From Alphaproteobacteria bacterium (GTDB lineage Bacteria > Pseudomonadota > Alphaproteobacteria > SMXQ01), in the NCBI GenBank assembly GCA_030831315.1, contig JAURLI010000010.1, forward strand, positions 1-35,681: DNA of 35,681 bases. The letters are read 5' to 3'. Below, piece after piece: positions 8,173 through 16,121 of this stretch. Under the pieces are notes generated by a model. That model did no database searches. It worked only from the letters and a program-made list of their open reading frames with translations, and was not told the DNA's origin. Position 1 is the stretch's first letter. Each line of letters begins with the position of its first letter. Position numbers and translations under genes: made by a program.

Positions 8173-9932
8173 GACGCCGCCCCCTGGGCACGAGTGCCGC
8201 GCCCGAAGCCGGCAAGGCGCAACAGCAGCGTCACGGCCAGCAGGAACACCATCAGCAACGTGCCGAGCGCCGCGACTGCTTCCATGTACCCCTCGTCCCA
8301 CATATTCCACATGAGTATGGCGAGCACCTGGTTTTCCTCGCCCTCATACAGCATCAGCGGCTTGCCGGCGGTACGGATGACATGAAGCATGACCCAAATC
8401 CAGACGCCGACGAAGGTAGGCATCATCAGCGGCACGAAAACCCGCCACATCGTGCGCAGGCGCGCCGCGCCGGACATGTGCGCTGCCTCCTCCAGATCCT
8501 TGTGAACCTGCAGGATGGCGGCATTCATCGCCCGGGTCCCATAGGCCATGTAGCCGATGGCGAAGGCGATGGTCATGGCCGTGATGCCGCCGTGAATGGG
8601 CAGCCCCCAGGTATCGAGATGCAGAAAAATCCAGAGGAAGGCCAATCCCATGACAATGCCCGGGATCGCATGGGGTATGAACGCCAGCTGATCGAGCACG
8701 CGGCGCGCGCGGAAACGAGTACGCACGATGACATAGGACACGATGAAGGATATCACCACCGTCAGGGTGGAGGCGGCAATCACGAGCACAAGGGTATTGG
8801 TCAGGACCTTGCCGACGAAGGCGGTTTCGAAGAGGTGCTCGTAATTGCGCAAAGTCATGCCGGTGATGGCATCGAAGGACGGCGCCCGCACGAAGGGCTG
8901 AAAGGAAGTAAAGGCGAAGACCAGGAACGGCAGGATGACCGCCAGCACCAGATAAAGAATGACTCCCCCCAGCGCCACCCAGCGCCAGCGGCCGAGGTCG
9001 GCGAGCCGCGGGCGATAGCCCTTGCCGGTAATGATGGTGAAACGTTCCGAACGTGCAATCACCCGCGCGTACAGAAACGTCGCGACGATGGCGATGGCGA
9101 GATAGACGATGGCCAGCGCATTGGCCTCGCCGTAATTGGGCTGCAGGGTCACCGAATGCAGCACCGAATAGATCTTGGTCGAGAACACATAGATGCCGCC
9201 CGGCATGCCGAGAATGCCCGGGACCTCGAACACTTCGAGCGCCGTCATCATCTGGTAGATCACGACCGCAAGCAGCCCGGGCAGCATCAGCCGCGCCGTT
9301 ACCTTCCTGAGGGTGGAAACCGGGGCCGCACCGCTCATGGCGGCGGCTTCCTCCAGCGACGGATCCATAGACCGTAACAGCGGCACCAGCATCAGGAACG
9401 CCGTCGGGACCAGGCGCAATCCCTCGATGAAGATCATGCCGCCCAGCGAATAGATATTGATCGGGCCGATGCCGAGCGTCCCCTGCAGAAAATCGTTCAG
9501 AAAGCCGATGCGCGGGCTGAGCAGCAGCACCCAGGCCATCGCCTGCAGCATGCTGGGAACGGCGAGGGTCATCGGCACCCCGGCATAGATCCAAATCTTG
9601 CCGGGCATGTTGCTGCGCTCGACCAGCCACGCAAGCGCAACCGCGGCCGAACTGCCGAAGATGGTAGCCCCGGCGACATAGACGACGGTGTTGTAGAAAA
9701 TGCGGGCGGTGCCCTCGTCGCGCCAAACCTCCTCGTAATTTTCGAAGGTCAGCTCGCCGAGATCGAGATCGGTCGGCAGCGGCGCCAGGGAAAAGCTGCC
9801 GAGGACGAGAAAAACGAGGGGCACGACCACCGCAGCCGTGACGACGATGAAAACGAGCATCGCCCACGGGTTCGCCGGCATGAAACGTGGCGCCCCGAGA
9901 GCACGCGCGCCGGATGTCGCCTCGATGGTCAT
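8169..9932 (-). CDS. ABC transporter permease, fused two-domain type (importer 1)
   Basis: A 587-residue inner-membrane permease made of two fused six-helix domains, as in the FbpB/AfuB ferric and related importers. Two EAA loops that contact the ATPase are seen: LEEAAAMSGAAP in the first half and LEEAAHMSGAAR in the second. ATG 9932, preceded by GAACGAGGG, is preferred to ATG 9977 because the extra residues are an Arg-rich run encoded by a GC palindrome. The matching solute-binding protein is probably the one at 11143-12519, separated from it by a bicupin gene. No ATPase gene belongs to this set in the window, so it may share the ATPase of another importer. The substrate is probably not iron, given the aromatic-catabolism context, but this is inference. 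Confidence 0.9.
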   Translation of the reverse strand: MTIEATSGARALGAPRFMPANPWAMLVFIVVTAAVVVPLVFLVLGSFSLAPLPTDLDLGELTFENYEEVWRDEGTARIFYNTVVYVAGATIFGSSAAVALAWLVERSNMPGKIWIYAGVPMTLAVPSMLQAMAWVLLLSPRIGFLNDFLQGTLGIGPINIYSLGGMIFIEGLRLVPTAFLMLVPLLRSMDPSLEEAAAMSGAAPVSTLRKVTARLMLPGLLAVVIYQMMTALEVFEVPGILGMPGGIYVFSTKIYSVLHSVTLQPNYGEANALAIVYLAIAIVATFLYARVIARSERFTIITGKGYRPRLADLGRWRWVALGGVILYLVLAVILPFLVFAFTSFQPFVRAPSFDAITGMTLRNYEHLFETAFVGKVLTNTLVLVIAASTLTVVISFIVSYVIVRTRFRARRVLDQLAFIPHAIPGIVMGLAFLWIFLHLDTWGLPIHGGITAMTIAFAIGYMAYGTRAMNAAILQVHKDLEEAAHMSGAARLRTMWRVFVPLMMPTFVGVWIWVMLHVIRTAGKPLMLYEGEENQVLAILMWNMWDEGYMEAVAALGTLLMVFLLAVTLLLRLAGFGRGTRAQGAAS

Positions 9933-9953
9933 GGCGCCCTCGTTCCACCCCCG

Positions 9954-9975
9954 GCGACGGCGAAGTCGCCGTCGC
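9954..9975 (-). promoter_or_regulatory. GC-rich intercistronic hairpin
   Basis: GCGACGGCG (9954-9962), loop AAGT, CGCCGTCGC (9967-9975) is a perfect 9-bp stem between the bicupin stop (9984) and the permease ATG (9932). No T-run follows on either strand. Such stems often protect the upstream part of an operon mRNA or damp expression of the membrane component. Confidence 0.45.
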
Positions 9976-9983
9976 AAATCGCG

Positions 9984-11066
9984 TTACGCCTTTGGCTTGT
10001 ATTCCGGCCGCGGCTGATGGACATCAACGCCGTTCTTCTTCAGTTCGGCCGCGTAGGAATCGTAGATCCAGGGATCTTCCTGTTCGTACTCGATCTGGTC
10101 GGGGCCGCCACCTTGGGCCGACATGCCGAGGCGGATCGGATGCTCGGGACTGCCGCCACGACGCAGCGCGAGATAGCGCGCAGGCTCGGCGCCGGTATTG
10201 AAATGCTGGTGGAACCACCATTCGGGCGGTGCAAACAGCGAGTTTTCCTTCCAGTTGACCCGCGTCGGCTTGTCACCCTCCTTCCACAAAAGCGAATAGC
10301 CTTCGCCCGCGAGGATGATGACATGGGCGCCGGGGCCATGCCGGTGGCCCTTCTTGTAGGTGCCGACCTCGAATTCCGACAGGTGGCAGGCCATGGTGTG
10401 GCCCGACATCGACATGTGGAACGACTTGGCAGCGAAACCGCGATCCTTCCAGTTGATCAGGCGGAACTGCAGGGTATCGGGAATGAGGTTGATGCGCGTG
10501 ACACGCCCACCCAGGTATTCGCGCTCGCCGTTGAAGAAGCTGTTCTCGCCCTTGTAGCGGTCATCGAAGACGAAGGTATTTTCGAAGACGTAGCGGTCGT
10601 TGTGATAGAGATTCATCGTCAACGGCGCATTGGTCACCATCAGGATACGCGCCGGACGGTGCTTGTCGTGATTGACATGCTGGTAGGTCGAATTCAGGGG
10701 CGGCCCGAACAGCGCCCGTTTGCCCCAGGGAACGGAATTTGTCGGGCAGCCTTCCTGCTCGATGATGGTTTCGCCCTCGCCCTCGACGATGAAGCACCAG
10801 GTCTCGAACATGTGGCGGATCGGCTTGGTTTTGCCGCCGGGCGCTACCTCGATGATCATCGAGGAGGTAATGAACGGGTCGGCCAGATTGACGAAGGCGC
10901 CGTTGCAGCCGAAGCGTTCCCAGTGACCGAGCTGGACCTGCATCATGTCTTCGATGTGGAAAGCCTCGTAAATCGGGATGCCTTCGCCCTTCTGCCAGAT
11001 CTCGTAGAAGGGCTTAGGGCGGACGAACTTCTGTTCGACCGTGGCGCTGTTCATAGTGTCATTCAA
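9984..11066 (-). CDS. Bicupin protein (paralogue 2)
   Basis: A 360-residue two-cupin protein. The first barrel has RHMFETWCFIVEGEGE (H85, E88) and TYQHVN (H130). The second has KKGHRHGPGAHVIILAGEGY (H241, H243, H248) and WWFHQHFNTG (H286, H288), so the richer metal site is C-terminal. It is closely related to the bicupins at 12557 and 13825. The start is taken as TTG at 11066 because AGGAG lies seven bases before it; the ATG at 11054 is 19 bases from that site. It lies between the solute-binding protein gene and the permease gene of importer 1, tying it to the imported compound. Ring cleavage is possible, as in bicupin gentisate dioxygenases, but unproven. Confidence 0.86.
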   Translation of the reverse strand: MNDTMNSATVEQKFVRPKPFYEIWQKGEGIPIYEAFHIEDMMQVQLGHWERFGCNGAFVNLADPFITSSMIIEVAPGGKTKPIRHMFETWCFIVEGEGETIIEQEGCPTNSVPWGKRALFGPPLNSTYQHVNHDKHRPARILMVTNAPLTMNLYHNDRYVFENTFVFDDRYKGENSFFNGEREYLGGRVTRINLIPDTLQFRLINWKDRGFAAKSFHMSMSGHTMACHLSEFEVGTYKKGHRHGPGAHVIILAGEGYSLLWKEGDKPTRVNWKENSLFAPPEWWFHQHFNTGAEPARYLALRRGGSPEHPIRLGMSAQGGGPDQIEYEQEDPWIYDSYAAELKKNGVDVHQPRPEYKPKA

Positions 11067-11073
11067 CGCGGCT

Positions 11074-11078
11074 CTCCT
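11074..11078 (-). promoter_or_regulatory. Ribosome binding site that sets a TTG start
   Basis: Minus-strand AGGAG at 11078-11074 is seven bases upstream of TTG 11066 and 19 bases upstream of the first in-frame ATG (11054). The spacing favours TTG as the start of bicupin paralogue 2. Confidence 0.6.
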
Positions 11079-11142
11079 TGACTCCGGGCCCTGCGGGCCG
11101 ATTGCTCTTGCGCAGGCGACCCTGCGGTTTCCCTGTTAAACG

Positions 11143-12519
11143 TCACTTGGCGCAGGCAACGGCCGATGCGCTCTGTCCCGGACCGGGATAGGTCACCTTG
11201 CATGACATACCGGCCTTGAGATCGGCCCGGCCCGCCTTGGCTCCGCCAATACTCACCGCCGTGCGGCGCGCACTGATGGTGACCTCGGTTGGCTTGCCCT
11301 GATGGTCGAAAATGATGGTACGGCCCTTGCCCTTGACGCCCGTCAGCCGGACATCGAGGGTCAGCAGCTTCGCGCCGCCCTTGTCACCACCGGCCTTCTT
11401 CCACAGCGGATCGTAATAGGCGATCAGCTTCGGGTACTCGTTGACCAGTTTCGCCTCGTCGCGGATGGCGATGGGCTTGCCTGCGATTTCCTCCGGATAG
11501 GGCATGAATTCCTTGCGGCCGGAGAATTCCTTGCGCACCGAGATGGCCTCGTCCGCATGGAACTGTGCGAGCTGCCCTTCCTTGGACAGGAACCAGTTGG
11601 TGAAAATGAGCGAGCCATACCGATGCGGGTTGTTCTTCAGCACCACAAGGAGCGAGATCGCCAACGGTACCGGCGACGGGCAGTGAAACGCCACCGGGGC
11701 GCCGCGGCTCTGGTATTGGGAGATGCGGTATTCGGCCGCCGCCACCGCCGCGTCGAATTCGCCCGCGATAGTCAATCCGATCATCGCATTAGCGCCTTCC
11801 TTGCGCAGCTGCGGCTTCACGTCGTTGAACAGCTTCGTCATGAAGTCACGCGTCCAGTCGGGACCGTTCTTGAGCCAGAGCATGGAAAGCCAGAGGTTGG
11901 GCCTGTTGGGCACGCCCAGCTTTCCGCCCTGCCAGCGCGGGCTGGTCACCAGATCGTCCCAGGTTTTCGGCAAATCCGCCTTCTTCACCTTGCTGGTGTT
12001 GTAGACCATGCACCTGTAGGCGACCTTCTGGCCGACCCAATGACCGGAGGCTTCGCGCATATCGGGTTCGAGCCGCTGGTAGTTGGGCAGTTGCCGCAGA
12101 TCCTCCAGCGCGCCGATGTCGCGGAAATTCACCCATTCGCCCCCAAGACTGATGATGACGTCGGAAATATAGCGGCCCTGCTTGTAGGCCAGCACCTGCT
12201 TGACGCCGCGGTCATGAAGGCCGCCACGCACGTAGGAAACCTTTACATCCGGATAGCGTGCGCGGAACGGCGCGGCCAGCTTCTGGAACTGTGGCGGATC
12301 CCACGATCCGATGATGTTGACGGCGCCCTCAGCCTTCGCCTTCTCCAGCCATTCGGGCGGAACACGGGCCTCTTCATCCATGCCCGCAACAACGCCCTCG
12401 CCCATCTTCAGGGCCTGCAGGATCGCCTTGGTTTCCGCGGGCAGCCGGTCGGCCGCGTGTGCCGCGGGCGATATGGCCGCAAGGACTAGGCTGCAGATCG
12501 CCAACATCGTCTTTTTCAT
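11143..12519 (-). CDS. ABC transporter solute-binding protein with a C-terminal extension (importer 1)
   Basis: A 458-residue exported binding protein of the ferric/2-aminoethylphosphonate/spermidine-type family. A Sec signal peptide is clear at 1-22 (MKKT, hydrophobic core, AHA cleavage site). The core (about 50-375) shows PEWLEKAKAEGAVNI, the YNTSKV segment and the FTNWFLSKEGQ motif near 306-316 that is typical of the family. Residues about 379-458 are an extra segment of short beta-rich stretches ending RADLKAGMSCKVTYPGPGQ, with a possible C440-C456 pair; this is not part of the usual fold. The ATG has GAGGGAG upstream. The gene lies between two bicupin genes and two genes ahead of the importer 1 permease. 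Substrate likely an aromatic acid or a metal complex; not resolved. Confidence 0.9.
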   Translation of the reverse strand: MKKTMLAICSLVLAAISPAAHAADRLPAETKAILQALKMGEGVVAGMDEEARVPPEWLEKAKAEGAVNIIGSWDPPQFQKLAAPFRARYPDVKVSYVRGGLHDRGVKQVLAYKQGRYISDVIISLGGEWVNFRDIGALEDLRQLPNYQRLEPDMREASGHWVGQKVAYRCMVYNTSKVKKADLPKTWDDLVTSPRWQGGKLGVPNRPNLWLSMLWLKNGPDWTRDFMTKLFNDVKPQLRKEGANAMIGLTIAGEFDAAVAAAEYRISQYQSRGAPVAFHCPSPVPLAISLLVVLKNNPHRYGSLIFTNWFLSKEGQLAQFHADEAISVRKEFSGRKEFMPYPEEIAGKPIAIRDEAKLVNEYPKLIAYYDPLWKKAGGDKGGAKLLTLDVRLTGVKGKGRTIIFDHQGKPTEVTISARRTAVSIGGAKAGRADLKAGMSCKVTYPGPGQSASAVACAK

Positions 12520-12556
12520 CGCTGGGCTCCCTCTTTGTATCGTCGATGGGTCTGGC

Positions 12557-13669
12557 TCAACGCTTACGGTACGCGGGGCGCGGCTGATGGTTCTCGGCGC
12601 TGTTTTTCTTCAGCTCCGAAACGAACAGATCGTAGATCCAGGGCGCTTCGTCCTCGTGCTCGATCTGGTGGTTCTTGGCAAAATCGGGGTCGGTATTGGG
12701 GCCCGGCGCGCCGATGCGGCAGGGATGCTCGGGCGCGCCCTTGCTCTTGAGCGCGAGATAGCGCGCAGGCTCGGGCCCGGTGTTGAAGTGCTGGTGGTAC
12801 CACATGTCGGGAGGGGAAAACATCGAGTTCTCCCGCCAGTCGACCTTGGTCGGCTCCTCGCCTTCCTTCCAGCACAGGGAATAGCCGGTGCCCTGCAGGA
12901 TGATGACATGGGCGCCGGGGCCGTGACGGTGTGCCTTCTTGTAGGTGCCGGGCTCGAATTCCGACACATGGGCACCGATGGTGTGATGGCTCATGCCCGT
13001 CAGGAAAACGGTGCGCGCACCGATGCCGCGCTCCTTCCATTCGTGCAGGTAATAGTCGCGCACATCCTTGACCATGTTGGTGCGCACGTAGCGCTGGGCA
13101 ACGATTTCGTAGGTCGGGTTGAAATACCCCTGTTGGCCCGCGTACCGGTCATCGAAGACGAAGGGGTTTTCGAAGACGTAGCGTTCGTTGTGATAGAGGT
13201 TCATGGTCAGCGGCGCATTGGTCACCATCAGGATGCGCGCCGGTTCCGTGCTGTCGGTGTTATGGTGCTGGTAGGTGCAGTTGAGCGGCGGGCCGAACAG
13301 GGAACGCGGCTGCCATGGGATCACCGTATCGGGGGCGCCATCCTGGCTCACAAGGGTCTCGCCCTTGCCGCCGATGACATAGACCCAGGTTTCGAACATG
13401 TGGCGCACCGGCTTGGTCTTCTGGCCGGGCTTCAGTTCGATGATCATCGAGGTGATCAGGAACGGATCTTCGAGATTGACGAAACAGGCATCGCACCCCA
13501 TCCACTCCCAGCGGGCGAGCTTGACGGCGGCGAGGTCGTCGATATGGAAGCTCGAATAGGTCGGGATGCCCTGTCGCTCCTGCCACAGGTCGTAGAACGG
13601 CTTCGGCCGCTCGAACTTGCGGTCGGTCGCGCCCGCCTGAGAGGCGTTGAAATTGTCGAGTATCGCCAC
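12557..13669 (-). CDS. Bicupin protein (paralogue 3)
   Basis: A 370-residue bicupin closely similar to those at 9984 and 13825. The first cupin has VRHMFETWVYVIGGKGE (H90, E93) and TYQHHN (H135, H136). The second has KKAHRHGPGAHVIILQGTGY (H247, H249, H254) and WYHQHFNTGPEPARYLAL (H292, H294). The start is GTG at 13669, preceded by AAGGGGGG; codons upstream in frame read as an Arg-rich stretch with no counterpart in the paralogues. It is the first gene of the importer 1 operon, 37 bases before the solute-binding protein gene. Likely a metal enzyme acting on the imported compound; dioxygenase activity is inference. Confidence 0.86.
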   Translation of the reverse strand: MAILDNFNASQAGATDRKFERPKPFYDLWQERQGIPTYSSFHIDDLAAVKLARWEWMGCDACFVNLEDPFLITSMIIELKPGQKTKPVRHMFETWVYVIGGKGETLVSQDGAPDTVIPWQPRSLFGPPLNCTYQHHNTDSTEPARILMVTNAPLTMNLYHNERYVFENPFVFDDRYAGQQGYFNPTYEIVAQRYVRTNMVKDVRDYYLHEWKERGIGARTVFLTGMSHHTIGAHVSEFEPGTYKKAHRHGPGAHVIILQGTGYSLCWKEGEEPTKVDWRENSMFSPPDMWYHQHFNTGPEPARYLALKSKGAPEHPCRIGAPGPNTDPDFAKNHQIEHEDEAPWIYDLFVSELKKNSAENHQPRPAYRKR

Positions 13670-13824
13670 ATTCCCCCCTTGCCGCCGGAAGCGGCATCCG
13701 CCCTGCCGCGTTCTTGCCGCGCGGCACCGGGCCAATCCCTTGCTTTATGCAGGCTAACAGCAGGAATAGCCCGTGATTAGAGCCATTCTAGGCAATATTC
13801 CGTTTCCCAACAGGGGTCCTGCGG
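13670..13824. promoter_or_regulatory. Intergenic gap, likely promoter of the importer 1 operon
   Basis: This 155-base gap interrupts an otherwise tight minus-strand run and contains the only locally AT-rich stretch there (about 13740-13810). TAGAAT on the minus strand (13790-13785) could be a -10 element, but TTGGGA upstream is only 14 bases away, so the pair is weak. It probably carries the promoter of the bicupin-binding protein-bicupin-permease operon. Confidence 0.35.
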
Positions 13825-14922
13825 TCAGCCCTGCCGGTAGGCTGGCTTCGCCTGGCGGATCTCGACCCCCTTGCGGGCCAGTTCGGCCGCGTATTCGGCG
13901 AAGATCGCGGGATCTTCGTCGTCGAAGTCGATCTGGGCCTTGCCGAACTGGGTCATGCCGTCGCCCGAATCCTGGAACCGGGGCATGCCCGTACGCAGGG
14001 GATGGACCGGGTTGTTGTTGCGCACGGCAAGATAGCGGGCCGGCTCCTTGCCGGTATTGAAATGCTGGTGCCACCACCACTCGGGCGGCGCGAACATGGT
14101 GCCGGCCTTCCATTCCACCCGCTGGCGGGGCTCGCCGTCGGCCCACAGCAGGGAATAGCCCTCACCGTCGAGCATCACCACATGGGCGCCCGCGCCGTGG
14201 CGGTGCGCCTTCTTGTAGGTACCGACCTCGAAGGACGAAATATGCGCGGCGATGGTGCTGTCGGAGATCGACATGAAGGCGGTCTTGGCCCCCTTGCCGC
14301 GCATTTCCCAGTTGTAGAGCTCGTATTTGCCGACATCGCGGATGTAATTCACCGACGACAGGCGGCTGCCGAGGTATTCGGGGATGCCGTCGAAGAAATT
14401 TTCCTGCCCCTGGTAGCGGCGCTTGAAGGCCCAGTCCGCGCCGAACACGAAATCCTCGTCATGATAAAGGCTCATCACCATCGGCGCGTTGTTGACGACC
14501 AGCAGGCGCGCCGTCGTATCGCCGGTATTGCGATGCTGGTAGGTGGTATTGAGCGGCGGCGCGAACAATGAGCGTTCCGCCCAGGAAATCCTGCGGGTGG
14601 GCGAGCCCTTCTGTTCGACCACCGTCTCGCCCTCGCCCGAAATGATGTAGGTCGTCGCCTCGAACAGGTGATGAACGGGATTGAGCGTCGTGCGCGGCGG
14701 GATTTCGAGAACGAAAGACCCGACGAGGAAGCTGTCGGTCAGGTTGATGAAGCAGCCGTTGCAGCCGAAGCGCTTCCACGGGCCGACCTCGACATCCTTC
14801 AGGTCGGCGACATGGAAGGTCTTGTGGACGGGAATGCCCTCGCTTTCCTGCCAGACGTAGTAGTACTGCGGCGGGCGCTTGAAGACCTTGGCTTCGGGAT
14901 CGTTGGGCGCGGCGTCCGTCAT
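13825..14922 (-). CDS. Bicupin protein (paralogue 4)
   Basis: A 365-residue bicupin. The first cupin has VHHLFEATTYIISGEGE (H84, H85, E88) and TYQHRN (H130). The second has KKAHRHGAGAHVVMLDGEGY (H240, H242, H247) and WWHQHFNTGKEPARYLAV (H285, H287). The ATG at 14922 overlaps the stop of the Rieske oxygenase as ATGA, so the two are translationally coupled and probably act on successive intermediates. This is the strongest contextual hint that these bicupins are catabolic enzymes, possibly ring-cleaving, rather than transport accessories. It is the last gene of the minus-strand operon beginning near 21752. Confidence 0.86.
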   Translation of the reverse strand: MTDAAPNDPEAKVFKRPPQYYYVWQESEGIPVHKTFHVADLKDVEVGPWKRFGCNGCFINLTDSFLVGSFVLEIPPRTTLNPVHHLFEATTYIISGEGETVVEQKGSPTRRISWAERSLFAPPLNTTYQHRNTGDTTARLLVVNNAPMVMSLYHDEDFVFGADWAFKRRYQGQENFFDGIPEYLGSRLSSVNYIRDVGKYELYNWEMRGKGAKTAFMSISDSTIAAHISSFEVGTYKKAHRHGAGAHVVMLDGEGYSLLWADGEPRQRVEWKAGTMFAPPEWWWHQHFNTGKEPARYLAVRNNNPVHPLRTGMPRFQDSGDGMTQFGKAQIDFDDEDPAIFAEYAAELARKGVEIRQAKPAYRQG

Positions 14923-16094
14923 GCACTCTGCCTTTTCTGGTCGCGGGCGACGCGCGCCTGGCCGGTTGATACGTGAATGTCGATGTATTCGTTGAGCTTC
15001 GGATCGCGGATCAGGCCCTTGGGGTCCTTGCCCTCCTGCACGCGCTTGATCTGTTCGCGCAAGAGGCGGCGATAAAGCGCGATACCGGCATCGGATACGC
15101 CCAGGTTCTCGCGCGAACGGTCGGTGATCGCCCCTTGGGTTTCCCACGCCATCGCGTCGTGAGAGGCGAAGCTGTTCATGTGATAGACGCCGTATTCATC
15201 GCGCAGCGGCGGCACGTTCTGGAACGGCACCTGGTTGGGCTGCGGCACCTCGCTGCCGTCTTCGGTGGGCGTGAACTGGTAGCGATAGATCTGCGTGTGG
15301 GTGTCATCCACCGGCAGGCGCATGTGCATGACGAGATGTTCGCGCTGGGGCGACAGCAGGAAGTTCGGGAAGATCACCGGGTGGCCGTCTTCCTCTTCGG
15401 CCTCGTCGCCGCCGTAGATGCGCTGCTTGCGCACGCCGACCCAGTTGGCCTCCTCGACGATCTCGAAATGCATCTTCTCGATCGGGCGGTAATAGTAGGT
15501 ACCCATGTCGCCCTTGCCTTTCAGCACCAGGGTATGGGCATGCAGGTAGTAGGTGTGGCAGGGATCGCAGGAGTTTTCCATCACCTGTAGCCAGTTGCAG
15601 TCGAGCAGCGGCAGGACGTCGATGCGGCGCACACCGTCCTTGCGCAGAAGCTGCGCCCAGCGCGGCAGTTCCGGCGCCTCGCCCGGCCCCATGTAGGTCC
15701 ACAGCATGCCGCCCAGTTCGCGCACCGGGTAGGCGCGCTGGCGTACGTGGTTGATCAGCCTCGTGTCCTTGGGCTCGAACGGCATTTCGATGCACTTGCC
15801 CGTGCAGTCGAACTTCCAGCCGTGGTAGGGACAGCGCAAACCGTCCTCTTCGACGAAACCGTAAAGCAGCGAGGCCGAGCGATGGCAGCATTGCTCTTCC
15901 ACCAGCCCGAAACGGCCCGAGCCGTCGCGAAACAGGACGAGTTCCTCGCCCATCACGCGGATCTTCTTTTTCGGGTTTTCCGCGGTGAGCTCGGCCGCAG
16001 GTCCGACCGGCTGCCAGTAGCGGCGCATTAGTTCCCCCGCCGGCGTACCCGCACCGACGCGCGTCAGTTCGGCATTCTGTTCGTGAGACAGCAT
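14919..16094 (-). CDS. Rieske non-heme iron oxygenase, large subunit (copy 1)
   Basis: A 391-residue oxygenase component of the phthalate 4,5-dioxygenase/vanillate demethylase type. The Rieske [2Fe-2S] ligands are C69, H71 (QCCHR) and C88, H91 (CPYHGW). The mononuclear iron region is NWLQVMENSCDPCHTYYLH with bridging D177 and ligands H180 and H185; a late HDAMAWETQGAITDR stretch carries the acidic ligand region. Compared with copies 2 and 3 it has ENSCDPCH where they have EG(N/E)(I/C)D..H, and TQG in place of ESMG, so it may have a different substrate. Such enzymes hydroxylate or O-demethylate aromatic acids using a separate reductase, which is not in the window. GGAGG precedes the ATG. It is coupled to the bicupin downstream. 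Confidence 0.93.
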   Translation of the reverse strand: MLSHEQNAELTRVGAGTPAGELMRRYWQPVGPAAELTAENPKKKIRVMGEELVLFRDGSGRFGLVEEQCCHRSASLLYGFVEEDGLRCPYHGWKFDCTGKCIEMPFEPKDTRLINHVRQRAYPVRELGGMLWTYMGPGEAPELPRWAQLLRKDGVRRIDVLPLLDCNWLQVMENSCDPCHTYYLHAHTLVLKGKGDMGTYYYRPIEKMHFEIVEEANWVGVRKQRIYGGDEAEEEDGHPVIFPNFLLSPQREHLVMHMRLPVDDTHTQIYRYQFTPTEDGSEVPQPNQVPFQNVPPLRDEYGVYHMNSFASHDAMAWETQGAITDRSRENLGVSDAGIALYRRLLREQIKRVQEGKDPKGLIRDPKLNEYIDIHVSTGQARVARDQKRQSA

Positions 16095-16121
16095 GGCTTC
16101 CTCCGTTCAGGCGCCGGCAAG

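Noticed and set aside
9933-9977. ATG 9977 as start of the importer 1 permease
   Set aside because: The added residues are an Arg-rich run read from a GC palindrome; ATG 9932 has a ribosome site.
12311-13780. A 489-codon plus-strand frame across bicupin 3
   Set aside because: Antisense to a bicupin with clear HRH and HQH motifs; mirror-frame artefact.
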